From positions 1 to 64,000 of the forward strand of contig JAHBTM010000002.1 of NCBI GenBank assembly GCA_019638635.1: DNA of 64,000 nt. The letters are read 5' to 3'. Within the stretch, counting starts at the first letter, position 1. Each line of letters begins with the position of its first letter. The position numbers were made by a program, and so were the translations under genes. Shown one piece after another: positions 9,816 to 18,258 of the stretch. A model generated the notes under the pieces. The model saw nothing but the letters and a program-made list of their open reading frames with translations, was not told the DNA's origin and made no database searches. The DNA comes from Ferruginibacter sp. (GTDB lineage: Bacteria; Bacteroidota; Bacteroidia; Chitinophagales; Chitinophagaceae).

Positions 9816-10250
9816 ACGCAATTGTTTTTATGGTTATAAAATAGATCCAGTTATAAATTATCAACTTTTAACATTTTAACAAGTTTATATCTGAATTTTT
9901 TTACACTGATAATCAACTGTTTGCGTTATATTAACATATTGTATTTATATAATATGTTAATGCAAAACATATTTTGTTGTAGAAATGGAATAAGGTTATG
10001 GTGAGTATATAGAAGTTATTACAAATCAATGCCCATAACGTTTTTAATAAATTCACCTGAATTGATTGAGCTTATATAGAATTAAAACAATGTAATCTAT
10101 TCACTAACTGTAACCCATAAACGTTAGCGTATATTTTTAGCAACTAACAACAAAATGTGGAAAAATAATTAACCGCTATGGATTAACGTTGCTGTTTACA
10201 AGAAAACATCTTTTTACAACTCTTAACAATGAGATAATTACTTTTGAAAC
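9816..10250. other. AT-rich intergenic region with a perfect inverted repeat
   Basis: No credible gene is present in this divergent gap. It holds an exact 11-bp inverted repeat, ATTAACATATT (9930-9940) and AATATGTTAAT (9951-9961), with a ten-base loop. The rest is AT-rich and should contain the promoters of the two flanking secreted-protein genes, but I found no convincing TTG/TAnnTTTG pair. Confidence 0.6.
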
Positions 10251-11198
10251 ATGAAACTTATATTCTTAGTTACCTCCCTGATATTTAGTATTTCTCATAA
10301 TTATGCCCAATCAAAATATGAATCTGTAGACACCTATGTTCAATCGCTTGGTAGTTTAGACAGCTTCAATGTTGCCACCATCGCCGATACACTTACACTT
10401 CGCTATTCCGATAAAGAACTAAAAGCACGTGCCATCTTTTATTGGATTGCAAATAATATCCAACCTGATTTAAGGGCAATCAAAAGCAATGACAACAGAA
10501 AAACTGATCCGGAAGTTGTATTACAATCCAGAAGAACCACCGGCCTGGGTTATGCTAAACTGGTACAGGAAATGATGAGTCTTGCCAATATCCGCTGCTT
10601 AACGGTGGATGGGTACACCAAGCGATCTGATGAAGACATTAACAGTACCGGTGGCGAACCTAATCATTCCTGGAATGTGGTGCAACTCGGTGCAAGTCCG
10701 ACAGAGTGGTTTTACATTGATGCAGCGATGGCAGCCGGAACCATTGATAAAAAAATATCCCTCTTTACTAAAGATTTTATTTCAGCATTTTTCTTTGCCA
10801 ACAAAAATGTTTTCAATCAGTTACATTTTCCAGACAATGACGCATGGTTGTTGGGTGAAGGCCCCTCCTCTGTAAAGCATTTTTATCAATTGCCTGTGTA
10901 TCATCCGCATGCTATGGCACTAGGGGTTCAAAGCCCAACTCCTTATGTTGGAACCTTTAAGTCAAAGATGAGTGTACCGGTAAATTTCGCATTTTTATAT
11001 TCAGGTAAAACACCGGAGACCATTGAAATTTCAACCGGAGACGCCCGTAGAGCTACGCCACCTAAAAAAGTTGAATTCAGTGCAGCAGATGGTATGATTA
11101 AATTCAGGCATTACTTCCTGAAAGATGACATTTATCCGGTACGCCTGCTGGCAGATGGGAAAGTGATTTTAGAATGGAATGCCACGATCACCGAATGA
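10251..11198 (+). CDS. Secreted transglutaminase-like protein, catalytic Cys absent
   Basis: The 315-residue protein has a signal peptide (MKLIFLVTSLIFSISHNYAQ) and a transglutaminase-like fold at about residues 50-165. The family usually shows G-V-C-x-G-Y-A, NHxWN and a later Asp. Here the first motif reads RRTTGLGYAKL, so Gly sits where Cys is expected, while NHSWNVV and WFYIDAAMAAG keep the His and Asp. The C-terminal half resembles the beta-rich tail often seen in KyphoSc/transglutaminase-like secreted proteins. It is probably a periplasmic or surface binding protein rather than an active protease or transglutaminase. It converges on the photolyase gene with a four-base gap. Confidence 0.75.
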   Translation: MKLIFLVTSLIFSISHNYAQSKYESVDTYVQSLGSLDSFNVATIADTLTLRYSDKELKARAIFYWIANNIQPDLRAIKSNDNRKTDPEVVLQSRRTTGLGYAKLVQEMMSLANIRCLTVDGYTKRSDEDINSTGGEPNHSWNVVQLGASPTEWFYIDAAMAAGTIDKKISLFTKDFISAFFFANKNVFNQLHFPDNDAWLLGEGPSSVKHFYQLPVYHPHAMALGVQSPTPYVGTFKSKMSVPVNFAFLYSGKTPETIEISTGDARRATPPKKVEFSAADGMIKFRHYFLKDDIYPVRLLADGKVILEWNATITE

Positions 11199-11202
11199 TT
11201 CA

Positions 11203-12516
11203 TCAAAGGGTTTGACGAACTTTAAAGGCTTCCAGCACCCTGTTTCTGGCAAATGTGTGTTCAACAATGGGTTCAATGTAACCCTCTGTATATTCTGGAA
11301 TCCATCGTTTAATGTAAACAAAATCAGGGTCAAATTTTTTCTGCTGTTCCACGGGATTGAATACCCGGAAATACGGTGCTGCATCACAACCACATCCCGT
11401 TACCCATTGCCAGTTTCCATTGTTTACCGCCAAATCATAATCCAGTAATTTTTCTGCAAAATAGGCTTCACCCCAGCGCCAGTCGGTTAGTAAATGCTTA
11501 ATCAGAAAACTTGCGGTTACCATGCGCACACGATTGTGCATCCATCCGGTTTGGTTGAGCTGGCGCATGCCGGCATCTACCAGCGGGTAGCCGGTTTCTC
11601 CCGCGCACCATTTTTCAAACGCGCTTTCATCATTGACCCAGGGAATTCCATCGTAGCCTGATTTGAAAGATTTATGCACCACATACGGGAAGTGGTACAT
11701 AACCTGCATGAAGAATTCTCTCCAGATTAATTCGTTCAGCCATTGTTCATTCCATTGAAAAGCCTTTTGAGCCAATGATCGCACACTCACAGTTCCAAAT
11801 CGCAGATGCACACTCAATTTGCTGGTTCCTTCCACACCCGGAATGTTTCTGTTTTCATCGTATTTCCGGATGATACCTGCATTGGGTTCCGGTGAAGGAA
11901 TGTCCAGTGTACAAGGTTTGAAACCTATCGACTCCAATGAAGGTATTGCTATTGGGTTGGTTTGGTAAAACCGATTGAAGTACTCGGAACAGTTATATAT
12001 TTGGGGAGGGTGTTGTACATATCGCGCCTTCCACATTTTTGAATAGGGTGTAAAAACCGTGTATGGTGTACCGTCAGGTTTTAAAACTTCATCCTTTTCA
12101 AATACTACCTGATCTTTAAACGTACACAATGGAATATTCTGCTGACGCAAATAATCCGCAATCTGTTGGTCTCGCTCAATGGCATAGGGTTCATAATCGT
12201 GGTTGGTGTACACCGATTGAATTCGGTAATGCTGCAATAATGTGTCAAATGCCTGAACAGGTGGTTGGTGTAGTACATGAAGTGTAGACCCGAGTTGCTC
12301 AAGTTCCCTTTGAAGGTTCAAAAGGGTATTGTGGATAAAGGCCACCCTCTTATCAGCCTTGGAAGGTAGTTGATTTAAAATATGGGGGTCGAATATAAAA
12401 ACGGGCAATACCTTATTATCAGACAATAAAGCATGGTACAATGCTGCATGATCGTATAAACGTAAATCGCGGCGGAACCAACAGATGGTAACCTCAGGCA
12501 ACGCTGATTTGCTCAT
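11203..12516 (-). CDS. phr: Deoxyribodipyrimidine photolyase / cryptochrome family
   Basis: Photolyase uses FAD and blue light to split cyclobutane pyrimidine dimers. The 437-residue protein begins with the antenna-domain signature ITCWFRRDLRLYDHAALY-like sequence (here VTICWFRRDLRLYDHAAL). The FAD-binding part shows GTSKLSVHLRFGTVS, LNELIWREFFMQ, GWMHNRVRMVTASFL and DYDLAVNNGNWQWVTGCG, typical of class I photolyases. The start overlaps the end of the lycopene cyclase gene by 23 bases, so the two are likely translated together. As last gene of the carotenoid operon, it pairs DNA repair with pigment production under light. A pure cryptochrome photoreceptor cannot be excluded by sequence, but repair is more likely. 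Confidence 0.93.
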   Translation of the reverse strand: MSKSALPEVTICWFRRDLRLYDHAALYHALLSDNKVLPVFIFDPHILNQLPSKADKRVAFIHNTLLNLQRELEQLGSTLHVLHQPPVQAFDTLLQHYRIQSVYTNHDYEPYAIERDQQIADYLRQQNIPLCTFKDQVVFEKDEVLKPDGTPYTVFTPYSKMWKARYVQHPPQIYNCSEYFNRFYQTNPIAIPSLESIGFKPCTLDIPSPEPNAGIIRKYDENRNIPGVEGTSKLSVHLRFGTVSVRSLAQKAFQWNEQWLNELIWREFFMQVMYHFPYVVHKSFKSGYDGIPWVNDESAFEKWCAGETGYPLVDAGMRQLNQTGWMHNRVRMVTASFLIKHLLTDWRWGEAYFAEKLLDYDLAVNNGNWQWVTGCGCDAAPYFRVFNPVEQQKKFDPDFVYIKRWIPEYTEGYIEPIVEHTFARNRVLEAFKVRQTL

Positions 12517-13237
12517 GCTTTTTAATTTTTAATCCTGTTTCACGCATTTGCTTTTTCAGTAGAAATTTGTAAAGGGCTACATTCATTAGAATCAATGCCA
12601 TTCCGTAAAATACATCTTCCACCGGGATAGTGCCAATGCGGTAGCCCATATGTTCAGCAGCATTATACCAAACAACTTCTTCCTCAATACCTGTCCCGGT
12701 TAGTATTCCATTCACGATAACAAATGGAATAAGCAAGACGGCGTAAATCAAATAAAATGCATTGAGCCATTTAACCCTTTCCACAAATTGCAGATAGAAT
12801 AAGAGTACAGCCAGCAAAGCAAAAGTGGTAACACTATACCAACGGTTGGCATACAAAACGGCCGCCACACACATCACCCCAATCAAAACAATAGTTACCC
12901 ATTTCTGGAGCCACTTATTTTCTTTCATACCCCTGTGGCGCATAAACAACGTGAGGCAATGGTATGTAAAAACGCAGGCATACGGAATACAAACAAAAAA
13001 TAATACTTCCTCCAACGGCAACCACATGAATCGAATGCCCGTAATATACCGTTCATTGAAACCCCACACTCCCATAGATGTAAAGAGGGCATCCCACAGC
13101 ACGAAAAATAATCCTACGATAAGCATAGCCGGAAAGAAAGCCTTCCAGGTTTTATGGAATTTTAATTTGGGGTGAAAAGAATAAATAAACGGGATAAGAA
13201 TAGTAAAAACATTTACCAGCAGATATAGCCATTTCAT
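12494..13237 (-). CDS. Lycopene cyclase, fused CrtYcd type
   Basis: This membrane enzyme closes the ends of lycopene to give beta-carotene. The 247-residue protein consists of two homologous three-to-four-helix halves, as in fused heterodimer-type (CrtYcd) cyclases. Each half carries a similar motif: FVLWDALFTSMGVWGFNERY with FMWLPLEEVLFFVCIPYACV in the first, and LTGTGIEEEVVWYN with IGTIPVEDVFYGMALILMN in the second. The acidic LPLEE and IPVED motifs mark the family. It overlaps crtZ by four bases upstream and phr by 23 bases downstream. Confidence 0.9.
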   Translation of the reverse strand: MKWLYLLVNVFTILIPFIYSFHPKLKFHKTWKAFFPAMLIVGLFFVLWDALFTSMGVWGFNERYITGIRFMWLPLEEVLFFVCIPYACVFTYHCLTLFMRHRGMKENKWLQKWVTIVLIGVMCVAAVLYANRWYSVTTFALLAVLLFYLQFVERVKWLNAFYLIYAVLLIPFVIVNGILTGTGIEEEVVWYNAAEHMGYRIGTIPVEDVFYGMALILMNVALYKFLLKKQMRETGLKIKKHEQISVA

Positions 13238-13707
13238 GAGGTGACATTATTTTTTGCTTCCTTGAAATATTTCATAGGAACCCATAACATTCCAAAACAT
13301 TCGCCATCTTCTTTGCCTATATGTTTATGATGTACTTTATGGGCACGGCGGATGGCCCTGAAATAGATATTGTCGGTTTTTCTAAGCCATTTAAACCGCT
13401 GGTGGATGAAGATATCATGTACCAGAAAGTAACACGTTCCGTACAATGTAATGCCGAGTCCGATCCAGAAAAGGAAATTGTATCCTGCCTGCATTCCAAT
13501 GAACAAACAGATAATTCCGGGGATAGCGAAAATCAAAAAGAAAAAATCGTTGTGTTCAAAAAAACCTTTTGACTCTTTCTTGTGATGGTCTTTATGTAAT
13601 ATCCACAACAACCCGTGCATAATGTACTTGTGTGCAAACCATGCAACAAACTCCATTGCCACAAACGCTCCTATCAGCGCCAGTGCATTTATTATGTATT
13701 GGTTCAT
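13234..13707 (-). CDS. crtZ: Beta-carotene hydroxylase
   Basis: CrtZ adds 3-hydroxyl groups to beta-ionone rings, making zeaxanthin. The 157-residue membrane protein has the His clusters of the fatty-acid-hydroxylase superfamily: HKYIMHG, HKDHHKK, HDIFIHQRF and RAHKVHHKHIGKEDGECFG, which bind the di-iron centre. Hydrophobic segments lie at about residues 5-22 and 50-95. The stop overlaps the lycopene cyclase start (ATGA). An internal promoter motif and palindrome lie 60-90 bases upstream, so crtZ, cyclase and photolyase may form a separately controlled sub-operon. Confidence 0.93.
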   Translation of the reverse strand: MNQYIINALALIGAFVAMEFVAWFAHKYIMHGLLWILHKDHHKKESKGFFEHNDFFFLIFAIPGIICLFIGMQAGYNFLFWIGLGITLYGTCYFLVHDIFIHQRFKWLRKTDNIYFRAIRRAHKVHHKHIGKEDGECFGMLWVPMKYFKEAKNNVTS

Positions 13708-13765
13708 ATGCTTATATTTCTTTTATGTGATGCTACAATTTTTTCACGTTCATTTGCCTCTGTTG

Positions 13766-13796
13766 CAAAGTTACTGAACCTTTCATGCAGCTGCAT
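13766..13796 (-). promoter_or_regulatory. Internal promoter with palindrome before crtZ
   Basis: In the 113-base gap between idi and crtZ the minus strand has TAACTTTG (13773-13766), an exact TAnnTTTG match. A perfect 12-bp palindrome, ATGCAGCTGCAT (13785-13796), sits in the spacer/-33 zone where an operator or activator site would lie. No TTG is seen at -33, so dependence on an activator is possible. This is inference from position. Confidence 0.42.
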
Positions 13797-13820
13797 TATT
13801 GAAAAGTTAACTATTCCTTT

Positions 13821-14360
13821 TTATCCCAACTTTCCTGAAACAATGTGTTTTAATCTGCTTTCCAATTCAGGGAAGCAGATTTTAAACCATGCTGTAAATT
13901 TCTCAGGATGTTGTTCCATTTCAACTTTAACTGCATCCATAGAAACGTATCGCCAATCCTTCACTTCTTCCTGGTTCAGCAGTGGAATGGCATCAGATAC
14001 TCCATAATACACATGATCCAGTTCATGTTCAGTAAACCCATTTTCCAGATGGGCTTTGTATTGGAAAGTATAGAGGAACTCTACATCTGCAGTAAGCCCC
14101 ATTTCTTCCACCAACCGGCGTTGTACGGCCTGTTCAACCGTTTCATCTATTCTTGGATGACTGCAACAGGTGTTACTCCATAAGCCGGCTGAATGGTATT
14201 TATGAAGGGCACGTTGCTGCAACAGCATTTCACCACGGGAGTTGAATAAAAACACAGAGAAAGCCCGGTGTAACAAACCTTTCTGATGCACCTCTGTTTT
14301 AGGCATACTACCAGTGGGTTCATCCATCTCATTCACCAATATCAACATCTCTTCACTCAT
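13821..14360 (-). CDS. idi: Isopentenyl-diphosphate delta-isomerase, type 1
   Basis: Idi interconverts IPP and DMAPP, the C5 units for carotenoids. The 179-residue protein is the metal-dependent Nudix-like type 1 enzyme. It shows HRAFSVFLFNSRGEMLLQQR near residue 31, the catalytic Cys in GLWSNTCCSHPR near residue 65, the metal-binding His in that motif, and EMGLTADVEFLYTFQYKA followed by ENGFTEHELDHVYYG with the catalytic Glu region. It lies three bases after the upstream small secreted-protein gene in the crt operon, which fits supply of precursors. Confidence 0.95.
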   Translation of the reverse strand: MSEEMLILVNEMDEPTGSMPKTEVHQKGLLHRAFSVFLFNSRGEMLLQQRALHKYHSAGLWSNTCCSHPRIDETVEQAVQRRLVEEMGLTADVEFLYTFQYKAHLENGFTEHELDHVYYGVSDAIPLLNQEEVKDWRYVSMDAVKVEMEQHPEKFTAWFKICFPELESRLKHIVSGKLG

Positions 14361-14363
14361 AAC

Positions 14364-14828
14364 TTATCTCGATAAAATTTCTTCAATCATTTCTTTTAAT
14401 TCTGCATCATCAATTTCAGGTAGATGATTTTTCAAAAAAACACGATCACCTTTCATTTGTCTTTTGTATCCCAGAAAGCCCGGCAAATTGGATTGTACCG
14501 CATATCGTAAGTATCGCAATTCTACTGATTCAGGATTTTGTTGGATGATTTTTTCCATCAACTTTTTTCCCTTTTCAAAGTAACTGAATTTACGAGACGG
14601 CCCCCCGTCGTGCTTAGCCATCATCATAATAGCCGCAGCACGATATCCTGCATGCACAGGGTATTCGGCTGTGTCCAATATATTTAATTTACCAATCAGT
14701 TGTTTGCAGGCCGAAAAACTTTCAGCAGCAGCCCGGTAACCTGCCCGTACTTCATTGAGTGGTTGACCATGTATCGTGATTTGAAAGCACAATATACATG
14801 CCACCCAAATGAAACATGTACGCTTCAT
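14364..14828 (-). CDS. Small secreted protein inside the carotenoid operon, unknown
   Basis: I do not recognise a named family. The 154-residue protein has a signal peptide (MKRTCFIWVACILCFQITIHGQ) and a mature, probably all-helical domain with two Ala-rich segments that resemble each other: EVRAGYRAAAESF near residue 28 and VHAGYRAAAIMMM near residue 58. It ends with an acidic helix. Its start overlaps the crtB stop by four bases and idi follows after three, so it is co-translated with pigment genes. An envelope role connected with carotenoid handling is possible, but this rests on position only. Confidence 0.75.
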   Translation of the reverse strand: MKRTCFIWVACILCFQITIHGQPLNEVRAGYRAAAESFSACKQLIGKLNILDTAEYPVHAGYRAAAIMMMAKHDGGPSRKFSYFEKGKKLMEKIIQQNPESVELRYLRYAVQSNLPGFLGYKRQMKGDRVFLKNHLPEIDDAELKEMIEEILSR

Positions 14829-15661
14829 ATCCAGTTCAATTTATGCTGCACCATACTATTCAGCATCAAACCTATTTTCTGCGGATTGGGTATGCGAATA
14901 CGTTCATTCAAAATGCGGTGTGCAGGCATTTTTTTAATTTTATTGAATAAGGCTTTATAGTAAACATACGCCAGGTAAACACCTCCTTTAGAACCGGCCG
15001 GTAATTTTTTTATTCCTATCATTGCTTCCTGAAAATCTTTTTCTATTTCCTGTTCAATCTCTTTTTTCACATCACTTGTAAATACATTCATATCCACATT
15101 GGGAAAATACACCCTGCCCAATCCGTGATAATCATCCCGGATATCTCTCAAAAAATTCACTTTTTGAAATGCGGCACCCAATTTCATTGCATAAGGCTTG
15201 AGTTGTTCATACATTAGCATATCGCCATTGGTAAAAACACATAAACACATCAAGCCTACCACTTCGGCGGAACCTAAAATATATTGTTCATATTTCTCGC
15301 GGTTGTATTGAATTTTCGACAAATCCATTTCCATACTATCGAGAAATGTATCAATCAGTTTCCGGTCGATATTGTATGCATGTACACAATGTTGAAAAGC
15401 GTTCAGGATAGGATTGAGTGAAATCTTGTTTTCAAGGGCTTCGTATGTTTCTGATTTAAACTTGTTCAACAGGTATTCCTGATTATACCCAGCAAAGCTG
15501 TCAACAATTTCATCTGCCAGTCTAACAAAACCATAAATGGCATAAATATCTTTACGATGTCGTTTACTCAGTGCGAGTATACCCAGTGAAAAACTGGTAC
15601 TGTACGAACGGGTAGTGAGCTTACTCACATTGTCGGAAAGTTGATCATACAATGCTTTCAT
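14825..15661 (-). CDS. crtB: Phytoene synthase
   Basis: CrtB joins two geranylgeranyl diphosphates to phytoene, the first committed carotenoid step. The 278-residue protein has the squalene/phytoene synthase signatures: RSYSTSFSLGILALSKRHR at the amino end, YGFVRLADEIVDSF with the first Asp-rich site near residue 50, and GAAFQKVNFLRDIRDDYHGLGRVYFP near residue 160 with the second DxxxD site. The start overlaps the end of crtI by 17 bases, indicating coupled translation. Squalene synthase is a remote alternative, ruled out by the crt context. Confidence 0.95.
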   Translation of the reverse strand: MKALYDQLSDNVSKLTTRSYSTSFSLGILALSKRHRKDIYAIYGFVRLADEIVDSFAGYNQEYLLNKFKSETYEALENKISLNPILNAFQHCVHAYNIDRKLIDTFLDSMEMDLSKIQYNREKYEQYILGSAEVVGLMCLCVFTNGDMLMYEQLKPYAMKLGAAFQKVNFLRDIRDDYHGLGRVYFPNVDMNVFTSDVKKEIEQEIEKDFQEAMIGIKKLPAGSKGGVYLAYVYYKALFNKIKKMPAHRILNERIRIPNPQKIGLMLNSMVQHKLNWI

Positions 15662-17141
15662 GGTGAAACTTTTTTAGATGGTTATCTAATTGGCGGGCAG
15701 CAATGTTTCCAGAAATCAGGGATGGAGGTACGCCGGGCCCGGGCACGGTTAACTGACCGGCATAAAATACATTTTTCAGATGTTTATTTCTGATCTTGGG
15801 TTTCCAGAGTGCGGTTTGCCACAGCGTGTTGGCCAGGCCGTAGGCATTCCCTTTGTACGCATTGTAATCGTGCACAAAATCGTTTACACAATAACTTTTC
15901 TTGTAGATGATATGATCTTTTACGGATTCGCCTACATATGATTCGAGGCGTTGCATTAATAGGTTAAAATATTGTTCGCGAATCGCTGCTTCGTCTTGAA
16001 TACCGGCAGCAATGGGCATCAATACAAAAATATTTTCACAGCCTTCCGGCGCTACGTGTGGGTCGGTTTTGGAAGGACAACACACATAGAACAATGGTTT
16101 TTCAGGCCATTTCGGATTCTTATAAATTTCAACCGCATGATCATCCAGCGACTCATCAAAAAAGAGTGTATGGTGTTTCAAACGATTCAGTTTTTTATTT
16201 AACCCAATATAAAATATAAGGGATGATGGTGCGAACACTTTTTTGTCCCAGTATGATTCCGCGTAATTTCTCGTTTGTGTACTCAGCAGTACATTCTCTA
16301 CGTGATGATAATCGGCCGCTGCCACTATCCCATCGAATGCCTGGAACGTACCGTTCACTTGTACGCCGGATGCATTGTTGGATTGACTGATAATTTTCTC
16401 TACACCGGCATTAAAATGAAATTGAGCACCCAAGGAAGTTGCAATCATCTGCATTCCTTCAATGATTTTACCAAAACCACCCATCGGATACCAGGTACCC
16501 AGTTTTAAACCGGCGTAATTCATCAAGCTATATAATGCGGGAGTATCTGATGGCATGGCACCCAGAAACAGTACGGGAAACTCCATCAGTGCAATCAACT
16601 TGGGATGTTTAAAATACTTCCTCACATGCTTGCTGAAAGAAGAGAATACCTGTAATCTAAAGACCCCTTTCAACAAACGGGTGTTAGCAAACTCTTTAAC
16701 AGAAAGACCGGGCATATAAACCAGCTCTTCCATTCCAGTTTCATACTTATACTTTGCCTCTTCCATGAATGCATGAAGGGCCTTTGAACTACCGGGCTCT
16801 ATAGATTCAAACATTTCACCCAATGCATTGTATGCATCCGGAATAGAAAGAATATCCTCCTTACCATATACAATATCAAATGCAGGATCAAGTTTTTTCA
16901 GATCGTACAAATCTTTCACTGCATAACCGAAATCATTAAAAAACTTTTCAAACACATCCGGCATCCAGTACCAACTTGGTCCCATATCAAAAAGAAACCC
17001 TTCCTTGGTTTGAAAACTTCTGGCTCTTCCTCCGGCGCGGTCGTGTTTTTCAAACACATGCACTTCGTGGCCCTCAGCAGACAAATACGCTGCTGCGCTG
17101 ATGCCGGAGAAACCGGCTCCTATCACTGCTATTTTGGCCAT
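15645..17141 (-). CDS. crtI: Phytoene desaturase
   Basis: CrtI is an FAD enzyme that desaturates phytoene to lycopene. The 498-residue protein opens with the dinucleotide fold IAVIGAGFSGISAAAYLSAE and VFEKHDRAGGRARSF. It shows DMGPSWYWMPDVFEKFF near residue 52 and closes with the bacterial-type phytoene dehydrogenase signature NVFYAGQLTVPGPGVPPSLI near residue 460. The ATG at 17141 overlaps the stop of the carH gene by one base (TAATG), so regulator and enzyme share a message. A crtI relative acting on other carotenoids is possible, but only one copy is present here. Confidence 0.95.
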   Translation of the reverse strand: MAKIAVIGAGFSGISAAAYLSAEGHEVHVFEKHDRAGGRARSFQTKEGFLFDMGPSWYWMPDVFEKFFNDFGYAVKDLYDLKKLDPAFDIVYGKEDILSIPDAYNALGEMFESIEPGSSKALHAFMEEAKYKYETGMEELVYMPGLSVKEFANTRLLKGVFRLQVFSSFSKHVRKYFKHPKLIALMEFPVLFLGAMPSDTPALYSLMNYAGLKLGTWYPMGGFGKIIEGMQMIATSLGAQFHFNAGVEKIISQSNNASGVQVNGTFQAFDGIVAAADYHHVENVLLSTQTRNYAESYWDKKVFAPSSLIFYIGLNKKLNRLKHHTLFFDESLDDHAVEIYKNPKWPEKPLFYVCCPSKTDPHVAPEGCENIFVLMPIAAGIQDEAAIREQYFNLLMQRLESYVGESVKDHIIYKKSYCVNDFVHDYNAYKGNAYGLANTLWQTALWKPKIRNKHLKNVFYAGQLTVPGPGVPPSLISGNIAARQLDNHLKKFHHESIV

Positions 17142-18073
17142 TACTTTTTCATAGATTGAGGTACAAAAATTTTTATGAGTGCATCCGGACTAGTTAACCA
17201 GGTTACGTTTCGTAATCCTTTTAGAGCAGACCATGCTGTTCCTCCACCTGAAACATAGATTTGTTTACCGGTGAACACCCGCTCTGCTTCCTGAATATAT
17301 TCCGGGAATTCATTGATGCTCATGCTCGCCACCTTGAAACACAATAAATACTCAGGATTCAATCTCTCAATTGCCAGTTGCAGTGCTTCTACCGGTACAT
17401 TTGCTCCTAAAAACACGGAACGGTAGCCTGCTTTTCGAATGCTGTAATGAGCGAATAATAATCCCAGATCGTGCCATTCATCTTCCGGGAGAAATAACAA
17501 CCAGGTTTCAGACTGTGGATCAGATAATGGCAATCCGTCAATGGCGGTTATTAATTTTTGTCGCAACAAATTGGTTACGAAGTGCTCCTCTGAAGCAGAT
17601 ATTTCGTTAAGCGACCATAGTGTGCCTAAACGGCTGAGTAGCGGATGAATGATGTTTTTGTATGAATTTTCAACCCCCAGCCTTAAAAAGCTATGGGTGA
17701 TGTGGTGATTGAAATCAACTTCGTTAAAATCAATGGCAGCCCTTACTAACTGCGCAACCACATAACCGTTGCTCACATCTTTTTCAGGCTTCTCCATCAC
17801 CCGGGCGGCAAGGTTAAACAAATCGGCATCCGACATTAAACAAAGCTCCGACACTTTAAATCCCTGATCTTGCAAGCCCACAATATTCAGTAGCCGACGC
17901 AATTGAACATCATCATAAAATCGCGTATTTCCTTTGGTACGCGAAGGTGTTAGCCCACCATAGCGCTGCTCCCAAATACGAATGGTATGCGGTTTTATAC
18001 CCGCGAACTGGGCCATCTGAGCAATAGAAAATGTGTTCAATCTGTTTAAGTTTTTACGAAAATACTTAAACAT
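17141..18073 (-). CDS. carH: CarH-type MerR/B12-binding light-responsive regulator
   Basis: The 310-residue protein has a MerR-type winged helix at about residues 14-83 (FSIAQMAQFAGIKPHTIRIWEQRYG). A B12-binding module follows at about residues 95-305. That module keeps the key CarH residues: Trp-x9-Glu-His in LWSLNEISASEEHF, which senses the upper adenosyl ligand, and ExxHxxG in EDEWHDLG, which supplies the axial His, followed by VFLGANVPVEAL. In known CarH proteins adenosylcobalamin holds a DNA-bound tetramer that light breaks apart. It heads the carotenoid-photolyase operon, and a dyad lies 30 bases upstream of its start. Light control here is inferred from these conserved features. Confidence 0.9.
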   Translation of the reverse strand: MFKYFRKNLNRLNTFSIAQMAQFAGIKPHTIRIWEQRYGGLTPSRTKGNTRFYDDVQLRRLLNIVGLQDQGFKVSELCLMSDADLFNLAARVMEKPEKDVSNGYVVAQLVRAAIDFNEVDFNHHITHSFLRLGVENSYKNIIHPLLSRLGTLWSLNEISASEEHFVTNLLRQKLITAIDGLPLSDPQSETWLLFLPEDEWHDLGLLFAHYSIRKAGYRSVFLGANVPVEALQLAIERLNPEYLLCFKVASMSINEFPEYIQEAERVFTGKQIYVSGGGTAWSALKGLRNVTWLTSPDALIKIFVPQSMKK

Positions 18074-18102
18074 AATGAATTAAAAAAAAATTCCTGTTCA
18101 AG

Positions 18103-18116
18103 TACTCTTACGAGTA
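18103..18116 (-). promoter_or_regulatory. Candidate CarH operator upstream of the crt operon
   Basis: TACTC-ttac-GAGTA is a perfect dyad centred about 36 bases before the carH ATG. Its place at the operon head makes it the best autoregulatory site in the gap. No exact TAnnTTTG motif accompanies it, so an alternative sigma factor or the regulator itself may set the promoter. Binding is inferred. Confidence 0.45.
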
Positions 18117-18202
18117 TCTGAATGTACGCTTTAGTTTTGGCATGTTAAAAAATAGTTTTCAAGCAATTTCAGAAATTGATTTGCGTATGTGTATTACTTA
18201 GC

Positions 18203-18233
18203 AAAAAAAAAGCTGACCGTAATCGGGTCAGCT
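18203..18233 (-). terminator. Terminator of the DsbA-like gene
   Basis: On the minus strand AGCTGACC, a seven-base loop and GGTCAGCT form an 8-bp stem followed by at least eight T. It lies 26 bases past the stop of the gene at 18259. Confidence 0.85.
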
Positions 18234-18258
18234 CTTTGAAGTTTTATCTTAAATTTAA

